Assembly: GCA_964230195.1 (NCBI GenBank)
Contig: CAXRGH010000270.1
Coordinates: 1 to 22,875, forward strand
Direction of reading: 5' to 3'
Length of the DNA: 22,875 nucleotides
From: CAXRGH01 sp964230195
GTDB taxonomy: Bacteria > Pseudomonadota > Gammaproteobacteria > Enterobacterales > Alteromonadaceae
Positions within the stretch are counted from its first letter, which is position 1; each line of letters starts with the position of its first letter. This document shows positions 8,273 to 15,602 of the stretch, piece after piece. Under the pieces are notes generated by a model. That model worked only from the letters and a program-made list of their open reading frames with translations, made no database searches and was not told where the DNA came from. Position numbers and translations under genes: made by a program.

Positions 8273-8587
8273 TCACTTGTTCTTCATAGCGCCTTTAAAT
8301 TGAGCCAAGGTAGATAGCAATAATTCCATCTTTTTGATGATACTTGGAAGTGCTGCCTGCATTGGCTCTACATCCTTGCCTTCAAGCGCCATAATATCTT
8401 TGGCCACTTCGTCAACATAGGGACCAAAACGTTTGCTCTTGACGGTAAAGACAGAGTCCTGACTGAAGACCTCTTGAAACTTTCCATGTCCCTGCGAGTG
8501 TAATTCGTTTAAACGTGAATCTGCATCTACCGCCTTGCGATAGATCAATTGCAAATTTTCTTTTAATTTCTCGAGGATATGTTCCAT
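8273..8587 (-). CDS. Small helical cytoplasmic protein, possibly PriC-like N-terminal half
   Basis: I do not firmly recognise this 104-residue protein. It has no signal peptide or membrane segment and looks almost wholly helical, with a charged, Lys-rich sequence. The pattern LEKLKENLQLIYRKA, then SVFTVKSKRFGPYVDEVAKDI and MALEG, faintly recalls the N-terminal half of primosomal protein PriC, where an F-x-x-x-LF segment precedes a YV-E helix. PriC is usually about 170-180 residues, so this would be a shortened form; the resemblance is by eye and may be chance. The ATG at 8587 has an AGG eight bases upstream. The gene lies 70 bases downstream of epmB on the same strand and could be co-transcribed with it. 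Confidence 0.6.
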   Translation of the reverse strand: MEHILEKLKENLQLIYRKAVDADSRLNELHSQGHGKFQEVFSQDSVFTVKSKRFGPYVDEVAKDIMALEGKDVEPMQAALPSIIKKMELLLSTLAQFKGAMKNK

Positions 8588-8657
8588 AAAAGTTGCCTGT
8601 GAAAGGAATGCTAATGGGCGCTAGTTTACTGCATGGGAAATTAATTACAACTCAGTA

Positions 8658-9677
8658 CTAAAGGCCCAAATCAATTGGTGTTTTTGAGCCTTCCCCACCA
8701 ATCTCTCGCACCAATTTAGGCACCAAAAATCCTGGTAGTTCAAGCATCATCTGTTTGATCAGATCAATTGCCTTTGATTCAGGCAGATCAAAGTGACTCG
8801 CCCCTTTGACTTTATCAAGCAGGTGCAGGTAATAGGGCATTACACCACAATTAAATAAAGTCTCTGATAAAGTCACTTGCGCCTCAAGTGAGTCGTTGAC
8901 GCCTTTCAACAAAACCGCCTGATTGAGTAGATGGATACCACTTTGTTTGAGACGTTGGCAAGCATCCCGAACCGCATCATCAAGTTCGTTCGCATGATTG
9001 CTGTGCAGTACCACAATACAAGGTTTATTAGCGGCTTTCAGCGCCAGTAACAGGTCAGTTGTGATTCTTGACGGGATCACTATCGGTAAGCGGGTGTGAA
9101 TTCGAACACGCGTAACATGTTGGATCTGGCTAATTTGAGTCATCAACCAGTGCAGACGATGATCTTTTTCCATTAGCGGATCACCGCCGGATAGAATGAT
9201 TTCATTGATTTCTGGACGCTCTCTCACATAAGCAAGCGCTTGTTCAATGCGATCTCGGCCCATCTGATTGTCTTGGTAGGGAAAATGCCGACGAAAACAA
9301 TACCGACAATTAATGGCGCAACCGCCCTTCAAAATAAGCAACACGCGGCTACGGTATTTGTGCAACAATCCTGGCGTCTGATTTTCTTGCTCATCCAAGG
9401 GATCATGGGAATAACCCAGCTTATCCTCAAATTCATGAGCATCCGTCATCACTTGGCGAAGTAGAGGGTCATTCCAATTGCCTCGTTCCATTCGTTCCAC
9501 GAAAGGTCTAGGTACTCGCATGGGAAATAATTGACGCGCTTCAATATCCGCTTGATGACGCGAAACATCAAGTCCAAGCATTGTCAGCAAATCCATAGGG
9601 TTAGTAACGACATTGGCTAATTCTTTTTGCCAATTTTCCTCTACAGCTGAGAGATTTTTAGGTATTATCAGTTCCAA
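8658..9677 (-). CDS. epmB: EF-P lysine 2,3-aminomutase EpmB
   Basis: This radical-SAM, PLP-dependent enzyme converts (S)-alpha-lysine to (R)-beta-lysine, the group that EpmA attaches to elongation factor P. The 339 residues match the family length. The iron-sulfur cluster cysteines are C120, C124 and C127 in GGCAINCRYCFRRHFPY. Further EpmB segments are EIILSGGDPLM, RIHTRLPIVIPSRIT, MPYYLHLLDKVKGASHF and LVPKLVREIGGEGSKTPIDL. The start codon is TTG at 9677, with GGAT upstream. It is supported because residues 1-30 (ending ANVVTNPMDLL) align with the N-terminus of E. coli EpmB, so a later ATG would remove conserved sequence. Only 42 bases separate it from the divergent efp start. Confidence 0.95.
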   Translation of the reverse strand: MELIIPKNLSAVEENWQKELANVVTNPMDLLTMLGLDVSRHQADIEARQLFPMRVPRPFVERMERGNWNDPLLRQVMTDAHEFEDKLGYSHDPLDEQENQTPGLLHKYRSRVLLILKGGCAINCRYCFRRHFPYQDNQMGRDRIEQALAYVRERPEINEIILSGGDPLMEKDHRLHWLMTQISQIQHVTRVRIHTRLPIVIPSRITTDLLLALKAANKPCIVVLHSNHANELDDAVRDACQRLKQSGIHLLNQAVLLKGVNDSLEAQVTLSETLFNCGVMPYYLHLLDKVKGASHFDLPESKAIDLIKQMMLELPGFLVPKLVREIGGEGSKTPIDLGL

Positions 9678-9719
9678 TGTACTATATCCAATAAATTAAG
9701 CGAAACGAACGAGGATATT

Positions 9720-10289
9720 ATGGCTTATATTAGCACGAACGAATTCAAAGCTGGCGTAAAGTTAATGATTGATGGCGAGCCTTGTAATGTATTAGAAAAT
9801 GAATACGTGAAACCAGGAAAAGGGCAAGCGTTTAACCGAGTCAAAATTCGTAAATTGATTTCTGGAAAAGTTTTAGAAAAAACCATTAAATCAGGTGACT
9901 CTTTCGAAGCTGCCGATGTTCTGGATACCGACCTAGATTACCTCTATAACGACGGCGAATTTTATCACTTCATGAACAGTGAAACCTTTGAACAGATCGC
10001 TGCAGATGCAAAAGCCGTTGGTGACAATGCAAAGTGGCTAGTAGAGAATGACAAATGCACGCTGACGCTATGGAACGGAAGCCCAATTGTAGTCACTCCG
10101 CCAAACTTTGTGGAACTTGAAATCACAGAAACTGATCCAGGTTTGAAGGGTGACACAGCAGGTACTGGTGGTAAACCAGCCACTTTGGCAACAGGTGCTG
10201 TCGTTCGCGTGCCCTTGTTTGTACAGATTGGCGAAGTCATTAAAGTAGATACTCGCTCTGGCGAATATGTGGGCCGCGCACAAAAATAA
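9720..10289 (+). CDS. efp: Translation elongation factor P
   Basis: EF-P binds between the ribosomal P and E sites and relieves stalling at polyproline stretches. The 189 residues carry the three beta-barrel domains of the family. The modified lysine is K34 in YVKPGKGQAF, the same residue number as in E. coli, and the PGKGQAF loop is the EpmA-type acceptor. Further family segments are RKLISGKVLEKTIKSGD, DTDLDYLYNDGEFYHFM, ITETDPGLKGDTA and the C-terminal TRSGEYVGRAQK. The ATG at 9720 has GAGGA five to nine bases upstream. Both modifying enzymes flank the gene. A hairpin at 10334-10359 separates it from epmA. Confidence 0.98.
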   Translation: MAYISTNEFKAGVKLMIDGEPCNVLENEYVKPGKGQAFNRVKIRKLISGKVLEKTIKSGDSFEAADVLDTDLDYLYNDGEFYHFMNSETFEQIAADAKAVGDNAKWLVENDKCTLTLWNGSPIVVTPPNFVELEITETDPGLKGDTAGTGGKPATLATGAVVRVPLFVQIGEVIKVDTRSGEYVGRAQK

Positions 10290-10333
10290 TCCTGTTATTG
10301 TTGTTATATCCATTATGGGATAACCAACACTCT

Positions 10334-10359
10334 ACGGCGGCTCATTAGTCGCCGTTTTT
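10334..10359 (+). terminator. Rho-independent terminator after efp
   Basis: ACGGCGGCT (10334-10342) pairs with AGTCGCCGT (10347-10355) through nine positions, one of them a G-T wobble, around a CATT loop, and is followed by five Ts. It lies 45 bases after the efp stop and 33 before epmA, so epmA either has its own promoter or depends on partial readthrough. Confidence 0.85.
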
Positions 10360-10391
10360 AATGCAACCAGAAACTGATGGGAGCGAGTTGA

Positions 10392-11357
10392 ATGAGCTGG
10401 CAACCGAGTGCGTCAATTGTTCGATTAAAACAACGCAGTCATATCCTAAGAAATATCCGACAGTTTTTTGAGCAAAGGCAAGTAACTGAGGTGGAAACAC
10501 CTGCTATGTCTCACTTTTCAGTGACCGATCAATATCTTCAGGCGTTTGAGACCCGGTTTCATCAACCGGGTGATACGGTTGGGCTACCGCTGTATCTACA
10601 AACCTCACCAGAATATGCCATGAAGCGTCTTCTCGCGGCTGGCTCTGGATGTATCTATCAAATCAGTAAAGCATTTCGTAACGAGGAATCTGGGCGATTT
10701 CATAACCCTGAATTCACCATGTTAGAGTGGTATCGAGTAGGGTTTGACCATCATCAACTGATGCACGAAGTAGACGAACTATTACAGTCTGTGTTGAAAA
10801 CACCATCTGCTGAATACATGACGTATCAGCAGGCCTTTATTCAAGTTCTGTCAACCGACCCGCTATCGGCTTCAATAGAGCAACTACAAGAAATTGCGCG
10901 CCAACAGGGCTTTGACCTGTTATGCCAACAACTTACAGACAAAGATGATTTATTGCAGCTGCTGTTCAGTCAATGCGTCGAGTCATCAATTGGTCAGATT
11001 CGCCCCTGTTTTGTGTACGACTTTCCTGCTGGACAAGCGTCGTTGGCCAAAATAAGCAAGCGCGATCCTCGGGTTGCCGAACGCTTTGAGGTGTATTTTA
11101 AAGGCGTTGAATTAGCCAATGGATTTCATGAATTAACGGATCCAAAAGAGCAACGAGTGCGATTTGAGCAGGATAATACGAAACGCATAGCCGACGGGTT
11201 GTGTGAGAGGCAATGTGATGAGCGCTTGCTTGCCGCATTAGCTCATGGTTTACCTGACTGTGCGGGTGTTGCTCTTGGCATTGATAGACTGATGCTACTA
11301 GCACTAGAAGCAGAACATATTAACGAGGTGATAAGCTTTCCCATTGAAACTGCGTAA
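10392..11357 (+). CDS. epmA: EF-P beta-lysine ligase EpmA (PoxA/GenX)
   Basis: EpmA is a shortened class II lysyl-tRNA synthetase homologue. It activates (R)-beta-lysine with ATP and joins it to K34 of EF-P. The 321 residues contain only the catalytic domain, without the tRNA-anticodon domain of LysRS, as expected. Motif 1 lies near FFEQRQVTEVETPAMS (25-40), motif 2 is FRNEESGRFHNPEFTMLEWYR (within 95-115), and motif 3 is GVALGIDRLMLL, with its Arg at 299. GGGAGCGAG precedes the ATG at 10392. It follows efp on the same strand, so efp, epmA and epmB form one local module. No epmC-like hydroxylase gene is in the window. Confidence 0.95.
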   Translation: MSWQPSASIVRLKQRSHILRNIRQFFEQRQVTEVETPAMSHFSVTDQYLQAFETRFHQPGDTVGLPLYLQTSPEYAMKRLLAAGSGCIYQISKAFRNEESGRFHNPEFTMLEWYRVGFDHHQLMHEVDELLQSVLKTPSAEYMTYQQAFIQVLSTDPLSASIEQLQEIARQQGFDLLCQQLTDKDDLLQLLFSQCVESSIGQIRPCFVYDFPAGQASLAKISKRDPRVAERFEVYFKGVELANGFHELTDPKEQRVRFEQDNTKRIADGLCERQCDERLLAALAHGLPDCAGVALGIDRLMLLALEAEHINEVISFPIETA

Positions 11358-11370
11358 TCATTTCAGTGGG
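11340..11370. terminator. Weak hairpin between the convergent epmA and lacI-type genes
   Basis: CCCATTGAAA and TTTCAGTGGG pair over ten positions (one wobble) around an 11-base loop that contains the epmA stop. No T-run follows on either strand, so termination is uncertain. It is the only stem-forming candidate I see between the two converging stops. Confidence 0.25.
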
Positions 11371-11378
11371 ATAAACCG

Positions 11379-12380
11379 TTAATCTATTTTTGAAACCGTC
11401 TCACGCGCAAGAACTTCAGGCTGGAAAAGATATTTGAGTTCTTTTGGCTCAATACCGTACACATCTTTGAGTAATTTATGGGTTGCCATTGCTCCCATCT
11501 CGCGAATAGGGTGATTAACCGTGGTTAATTTCGGATGCATATAACGTGTGAAAACGTTGTTATCATATCCAACGAGTGAGATTTGTTCAGGTACCTTGTA
11601 CCCCATTTCACGTGCGATGCCATTAGCACCTGCGGCGAGTTCGTCATTAGCACAAATAATGGCAGTGATTTCCGGACGTTCTGCCATCAGTGCCTGAAAA
11701 CCAGCTATCCCACCAGTTTCTTTAAAGTCACCGTAGTAAACATGTGACTCCTCGAACGGAATTCCCGCTTCTTTGAGAGCCTTCTTGTGTCCTTGCAAAC
11801 GGTGGACTGTATGCATTTTTTCATAGGTACCTGAAATGTACCCAATATGTTTGTGACCATGGGCAATGACAAATTTTGCCGCTACATAGCCACCTTCAAT
11901 ATTGTCGAGGCAGACACACCTTTCAGGTAGCTCAGCAACATCGCGACCCACCACCACAAACGGAACATTCTTTTTACTAAGCTCAACAAGATACTCGTCA
12001 TCTACCGCTTCAGCAGCCAGTATTAACCCGTCGCAACCTCGAGATAACAGAAAATCAATACCGTCTTGCTCTTGTTTTACATCAAAGTGCCCGGGAGTAA
12101 TCACTAGGTGTTTATTCGCTTTACGCAACACCTCTTCAACACCGCCCATCAATTCGCCGAAGAATGGTCCATCAACTTCGGACAGCAACAAACCAATACT
12201 TTGCGTTCGATTAGAGGCCAAAGACTGAGCCACGTTACTTGGGCGATATTGGAGGGAATTCATGGCATCTTTAACCTTATCGCGAGTCTTTGCACTCACG
12301 TTTTGATTACCATTAATCACCCTCGACACTGTGGCAAGAGAAACTCCTGCTAGTTCCGCGACTTCATAAATGGTTGCCAT
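11379..12380 (-). CDS. LacI-family transcriptional regulator of the glucoside locus
   Basis: This is a sugar-responsive DNA-binding protein. The N-terminal helix-turn-helix and hinge are clear (TIYEVAELAGVSLATVSRVI, then YRPSNVAQSLASNRTQSIG). They are followed by a periplasmic-binding-protein-like effector domain with IGLLLSEVDGPFFGELMGG, GCDGLILAA, GHKHIGYISG, AIICANDELAAGANG and TTVNHPIREMG. The 333 residues match the family. It is the last gene of the minus-strand run GH1, GPH symporter, regulator, 43 bases after the symporter stop, so it probably controls that operon through the operator at 15238-15253. The effector is unknown; glucose or a short beta-glucoside is the natural guess from context. 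The ATG at 12380 begins the standard MATIYEVAELAG start. Confidence 0.93.
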   Translation of the reverse strand: MATIYEVAELAGVSLATVSRVINGNQNVSAKTRDKVKDAMNSLQYRPSNVAQSLASNRTQSIGLLLSEVDGPFFGELMGGVEEVLRKANKHLVITPGHFDVKQEQDGIDFLLSRGCDGLILAAEAVDDEYLVELSKKNVPFVVVGRDVAELPERCVCLDNIEGGYVAAKFVIAHGHKHIGYISGTYEKMHTVHRLQGHKKALKEAGIPFEESHVYYGDFKETGGIAGFQALMAERPEITAIICANDELAAGANGIAREMGYKVPEQISLVGYDNNVFTRYMHPKLTTVNHPIREMGAMATHKLLKDVYGIEPKELKYLFQPEVLARETVSKID

Positions 12381-12412
12381 GGTCGATCTCCGCTTGTTTT
12401 ATCAGTCTAAAT

Positions 12413-12436
12413 GGTCGCGCAGTTTAGCATGCGACC
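12413..12436 (-). repeat. Hairpin between the symporter and regulator genes
   Basis: GGTCGC (12413-12418) pairs with GCGACC (12431-12436) around a 12-base loop that includes the symporter stop codon. No T-run follows, so it is not a clear terminator. It could lower or stabilise the distal regulator message, or be chance. Confidence 0.25.
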
Positions 12437-13803
12437 CGTTCATTGTTAATCCCTGACGCTTCTAGTTCTGTTTGAATTTCATTCACTTTTTCAGGCGTCA
12501 GACTATAGCGACGCATGATCATAGCAACAAGCAATGAGAAGAGCGCAGGCAACACAGTGAAACACAAAGCAATACCCGTTGCCGTTTCAATACTTTGGGC
12601 TTGCCCAGCAGTATAACCGTAAAACGAGAGCATAAAGCCAACCAATCCACCACCAATGGCAATCCCTAATTTTAAGAAGAATAAAATTGATGAATAGACT
12701 AGACCTGTTAAGCGCTGACCAGAAAGATATTGACCATAATCCACAACATCCGCCATTTTAGACCACAGTAACGGTGTTGCCATGTTAAATAAGAAGCCCC
12801 ATGTTGCAAACAATATAAGTGCTGAATAGACGTTATTTGGCATCACAAAGTAGCTAATCGCACTGACGGTTGCTGCTCCAAGTTGCAAATAAATATAAGC
12901 TTTGATTTTATTCACTTTACCTGCGACAAACTGCGCAAGTCCAGCGCCAAACATTGAACCTATGGTTGTAGCAGTAACAAAACAGGTGATTGCACCCACT
13001 GACCAACCTAAAATATCAATGGTATCAACCATTAGGTAGTCTTTAACATAGTAGGACGCAAACGACATTTTCAATACATTGCCCGCCAGTAATACGAGTG
13101 TTGCCATTGATAATACGACCCATTGATCATTCTTCGCGAGGGTTTTAATATCCTTTTTTAAGTTATGCTGTTGCTGCGGTGGCGCTGCCACACGCTCTTT
13201 CGTTCCTGCAAACGAAATTAGGAACAACAAGATACCGATCCCCCCCATAATAGCCATGGCGTACTGCCAGCCCTTTGCCGCATCACCCTCGCCGAAATAT
13301 TCAACTAAAGGTAATGTCGCAGATGAAACCACTAATCCGCCAATAAAGGCAAAAACAAAACGGTAGGATTGAACAGAAACACGCTCAGACTCATCTGGCG
13401 TGATCACTCCACCAAGAGCACAATATGGAATATTGATAGCGGTATAAACAAACATCAATAATGTGTACGTCACAAATGCATAAATGATTTTATTTATCTC
13501 AGACAAGTCTGGCGTAGTGAACGCCATCATACTGAGGATACCAAAAGGCAACGCAAGCCATAATAAATAGGGTCTGAAACTACCGTATTTGGTCTTAGTT
13601 CGGTCCGCTAGTGTGCCCATAATTGGATCTGTTACTGCATCAATGACCCGCACTGCAATAAACATAATCCCCATAATATAGGGCTCTAGACCAAAGACAT
13701 CTGTGTAAAATAGAGCCTGAAAACTCATGATAGTTGCGAAAATAAAATTACTCGCAGTATCACCTAATCCATAAGAAACTTTTTCTTTAAACGACAGTTT
13801 CAT
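12424..13803 (-). CDS. GPH-family sugar:cation symporter (MelB-like)
   Basis: This inner-membrane transporter of the glycoside-pentoside-hexuronide:cation symporter family should bring short glucosides into the cytoplasm with H+ or Na+. The 460-residue protein has about 12 hydrophobic segments. Family marks are KVSYGLGDTASNFIF at the start, the acidic helix RVIDAVTDPIMGTLADRT with three Asp in the cation-binding region, and the following KYGSFRPYLLW loop. The frame opens with GTG at 13806, but AGGGG seven bases before the ATG at 13803 favours that ATG. It begins 12 bases after the GH1 stop, so the two are co-transcribed and the transporter substrate is probably the GH1 substrate, a beta-linked di- or oligosaccharide. 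Confidence 0.92.
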   Translation of the reverse strand: MKLSFKEKVSYGLGDTASNFIFATIMSFQALFYTDVFGLEPYIMGIMFIAVRVIDAVTDPIMGTLADRTKTKYGSFRPYLLWLALPFGILSMMAFTTPDLSEINKIIYAFVTYTLLMFVYTAINIPYCALGGVITPDESERVSVQSYRFVFAFIGGLVVSSATLPLVEYFGEGDAAKGWQYAMAIMGGIGILLFLISFAGTKERVAAPPQQQHNLKKDIKTLAKNDQWVVLSMATLVLLAGNVLKMSFASYYVKDYLMVDTIDILGWSVGAITCFVTATTIGSMFGAGLAQFVAGKVNKIKAYIYLQLGAATVSAISYFVMPNNVYSALILFATWGFLFNMATPLLWSKMADVVDYGQYLSGQRLTGLVYSSILFFLKLGIAIGGGLVGFMLSFYGYTAGQAQSIETATGIALCFTVLPALFSLLVAMIMRRYSLTPEKVNEIQTELEASGINNERVAC

Positions 13804-13815
13804 CACTGTACCCCT

Positions 13816-15150
13816 TTACTTCCTTGACGCGAGAAGCGCTTTATAACATTGGCCACTAGTTTTTAAGATACGCTTCTGACTTGGGTAGTCAACGTAAACT
13901 ATACCAAACCGTTTCAAGTATCCTTCAGCCCATTCAAAATTATCCATCAAACTCCAAGCAAAATAGCCTTTGACATCAACGCCAGCTTCAATCGCATCAT
14001 TGACCGCATTCAAGTGTGCATCGTAGTAATTAACTCGACGAGGGTCATGAACTTCGCCCTCTTGATTAGGTGCATCCGCTTCAGCCATGCCATTCTCAGT
14101 AATGTAGATTGGTGGCAAAGTGTAACGCTGGTTAAGATCAGTCAACAATTCAGTAAACGCCTTCGGATAGATCTCCCAGCCAATATCAGTGCGTTCGACA
14201 TTATCAAGACGTATTTCTTCAAATGGTTCAGATTCGTGGGATTTGTATACACAACGCGTGTAAAAGTTAATGCCCAAGAAGTCCATCGGTTGTGCAATAA
14301 TATCCATGTCACCGTCTTGCACATCCGGTTGTTGTGTTTTCGGTAACAATTGATTGATTTCAGGGTAAGCCTTGTCAAATAGCGGTTTGATATACCACTG
14401 ATTGAAGTAGTCATCAGCGTATTCTGTGGCGGCTTGGTCAGCCTTAGAGTCAGAGAACGGATAACAAGGCGTGAAGTTCAATACGATGCCATTCATCGTA
14501 TTTGGACTCTTTTCATTCAGGACTTGCATTGCTAGACCATGTGCAAGCAACAGATGGTGTGCTGCCTTTTTACCAAACTCTTTACCGACGATACCTGGCG
14601 CATGAACTCCCACTTCATATCCAAGAAAAGCACTACAGAAAGGCTCGTTCAATGTGGCATACGCATGCACTCGATCACCGAAGGCGTCAACGATAAGCGA
14701 GGTGTATTCTTTGAATTTGTAGGCAGTTTCCCGATTCAACCAACCACCTTTGTCTTCAAGGTATTGCGGAAGATCCCAGTGATAGAGGGTGACAAATGGC
14801 TTTATATTTCGATTGTTAAGCTCATCGAGTAGATCAATGTAAAACTGCAAACCTTCTTGATTTGCCGTGCCGTCCTCATTCATGACACGTGGCCATGATA
14901 TACTTAATCGGTATGCATCAACACCAATTGATTCGATCAAATCAACGTCATCTTTCCAACGGTTAAAATGGTCGCATGCAACGCTTCCATCTGAACTATC
15001 CGCTATCTTTCCTGGCGTTGCACAAAAAGTGTCCCAAATACACGGTAAGCGGCTGCTTATACCGCCTTCAATTTGAAATGATGCTGTTGCGACGCCGTAG
15101 ACAAATTCGCTTGATTTCATGGGAGAATTTTGTGGCAATGAAATCTTCAT
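13816..15150 (-). CDS. GH1 beta-glucosidase
   Basis: This is a retaining family 1 glycoside hydrolase that should release glucose from beta-glucosides in the cytoplasm, since no signal peptide is visible. Counted from the chosen start, the acid/base is E169 in TLNEP and the nucleophile is E352 in YITENGMA. Further GH1 marks are VYGVATASFQIEGG, LYHWDLPQYLEDKGGWLN, DFLGINFYTR and GYFAWSLMDNFEWAEGY with FGIVYVDY. The frame stays open to a TTG at 15201, but AGGA just before the ATG at 15150 and the usual short N-terminus favour the 444-residue form. It is first in the operon with the GPH symporter and LacI regulator. Exact substrate linkage cannot be read; beta-1,3-gluco-oligosaccharides fit the GH16 neighbour. 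Confidence 0.93.
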   Translation of the reverse strand: MKISLPQNSPMKSSEFVYGVATASFQIEGGISSRLPCIWDTFCATPGKIADSSDGSVACDHFNRWKDDVDLIESIGVDAYRLSISWPRVMNEDGTANQEGLQFYIDLLDELNNRNIKPFVTLYHWDLPQYLEDKGGWLNRETAYKFKEYTSLIVDAFGDRVHAYATLNEPFCSAFLGYEVGVHAPGIVGKEFGKKAAHHLLLAHGLAMQVLNEKSPNTMNGIVLNFTPCYPFSDSKADQAATEYADDYFNQWYIKPLFDKAYPEINQLLPKTQQPDVQDGDMDIIAQPMDFLGINFYTRCVYKSHESEPFEEIRLDNVERTDIGWEIYPKAFTELLTDLNQRYTLPPIYITENGMAEADAPNQEGEVHDPRRVNYYDAHLNAVNDAIEAGVDVKGYFAWSLMDNFEWAEGYLKRFGIVYVDYPSQKRILKTSGQCYKALLASRK

Positions 15151-15237
15151 TTTTTCCTGCATTGGGTGACTCGCTTGTCTTGAAATGTTGGTCAGATTCA
15201 AAAACTTAAATCTGTAAATGTTAAATATTTGCTACAA

Positions 15238-15253
15238 TTGTAAGCGCTTTCAA
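15238..15253. promoter_or_regulatory. LacI-family operator upstream of the GH1 operon
   Basis: TTGTAAGCGCTTTCAA is a 16-bp palindrome with one mismatched pair, centred on the CG typical of LacI-family sites (core AAGCGCTT). On the minus strand its TTGAAA half can act as a -35, with AATATT 18 bases on as -10, so a bound regulator would block the GH1 promoter. The adjacent LacI-family gene at the end of the operon is the likely binder. The site is about 350 bases from the GH16 start, so control of GH16 by it is less certain. Confidence 0.75.
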
Positions 15254-15512
15254 GAAGATTAAAAAAAATTACAGTAGAATGCAACTGTTATATGCTTTTA
15301 TTTGTTAATTTATTGTATTTATGCATATTTGTTTTTCAGTTGATCGTATTGGTCGCCCATTTGATTTCGTACTAGTTCTTATACTTTGTGTATCTATTGA
15401 ATATTTTTAATCTATTTTTTTTGTTCCACAATGCCTTCTCGCTTCATCAGAGCAATACATGAAATAGGAAACATTCCAGCAATCCTTGTTGGTCAGGTTT
15501 TCGGTTTCGTGA

Positions 15513-15543
15513 ATCATTGAGTTCAGTTAATTAAGTCAATGAT
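15513..15543. repeat. Inverted repeat upstream of GH16
   Basis: ATCATTGA (15513-15520) and TCAATGAT (15536-15543) are perfect eight-base arms around 15 bases. The repeat ends 59 bases before the GH16 start. It may be a regulator site or a leader hairpin. It does not resemble the LacI operator in this region. Confidence 0.35.
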
Positions 15544-15550
15544 CAAGTAA

Positions 15551-15570
15551 TCACTGAAGAATACCAGTGA
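15551..15570. repeat. Short inverted repeat in the GH16 leader
   Basis: TCACTG (15551-15556) and CAGTGA (15565-15570) pair around eight bases, seven bases after the preceding inverted repeat. A six-base stem is weak and may be chance. I note it because the GH16 ribosome site is also poor. Confidence 0.25.
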
Positions 15571-15602
15571 AGAGATTAATTCAAATCTAGGCGAAAATAA
15601 CA

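Larger units (their letters stand above)
15151..15602. other. 452-bp divergent intergenic region between GH1 and GH16
   Basis: This is the only long gap without a gene. It is AT-rich, with poly-A and poly-T runs (15260-15270, 15412-15422), and I find no credible small gene. It holds the LacI-type operator near the GH1 side and two inverted repeats near the GH16 start. It must carry promoters for both directions. On the GH16 side I cannot pick a convincing -35/-10 pair. Confidence 0.6.

Noticed and set aside
9965..10313. Open frames antisense to efp
   Set aside because: They lie inside the strongly conserved efp gene and look like by-products of its codon pattern.
13834..13841. A second AAGCGCTT core, near the end of the GH1 gene
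   Set aside because: It encodes part of the GH1 C-terminus, its flanks do not extend the palindrome as at 15238-15253, and it is not near a start. Chance is the simpler explanation.
14014..15209. Several small open frames opposite or overlapping GH1
   Set aside because: All overlap the GH1 coding region, whose catalytic motifs are intact, and none shows a recognisable motif or a good ribosome site.
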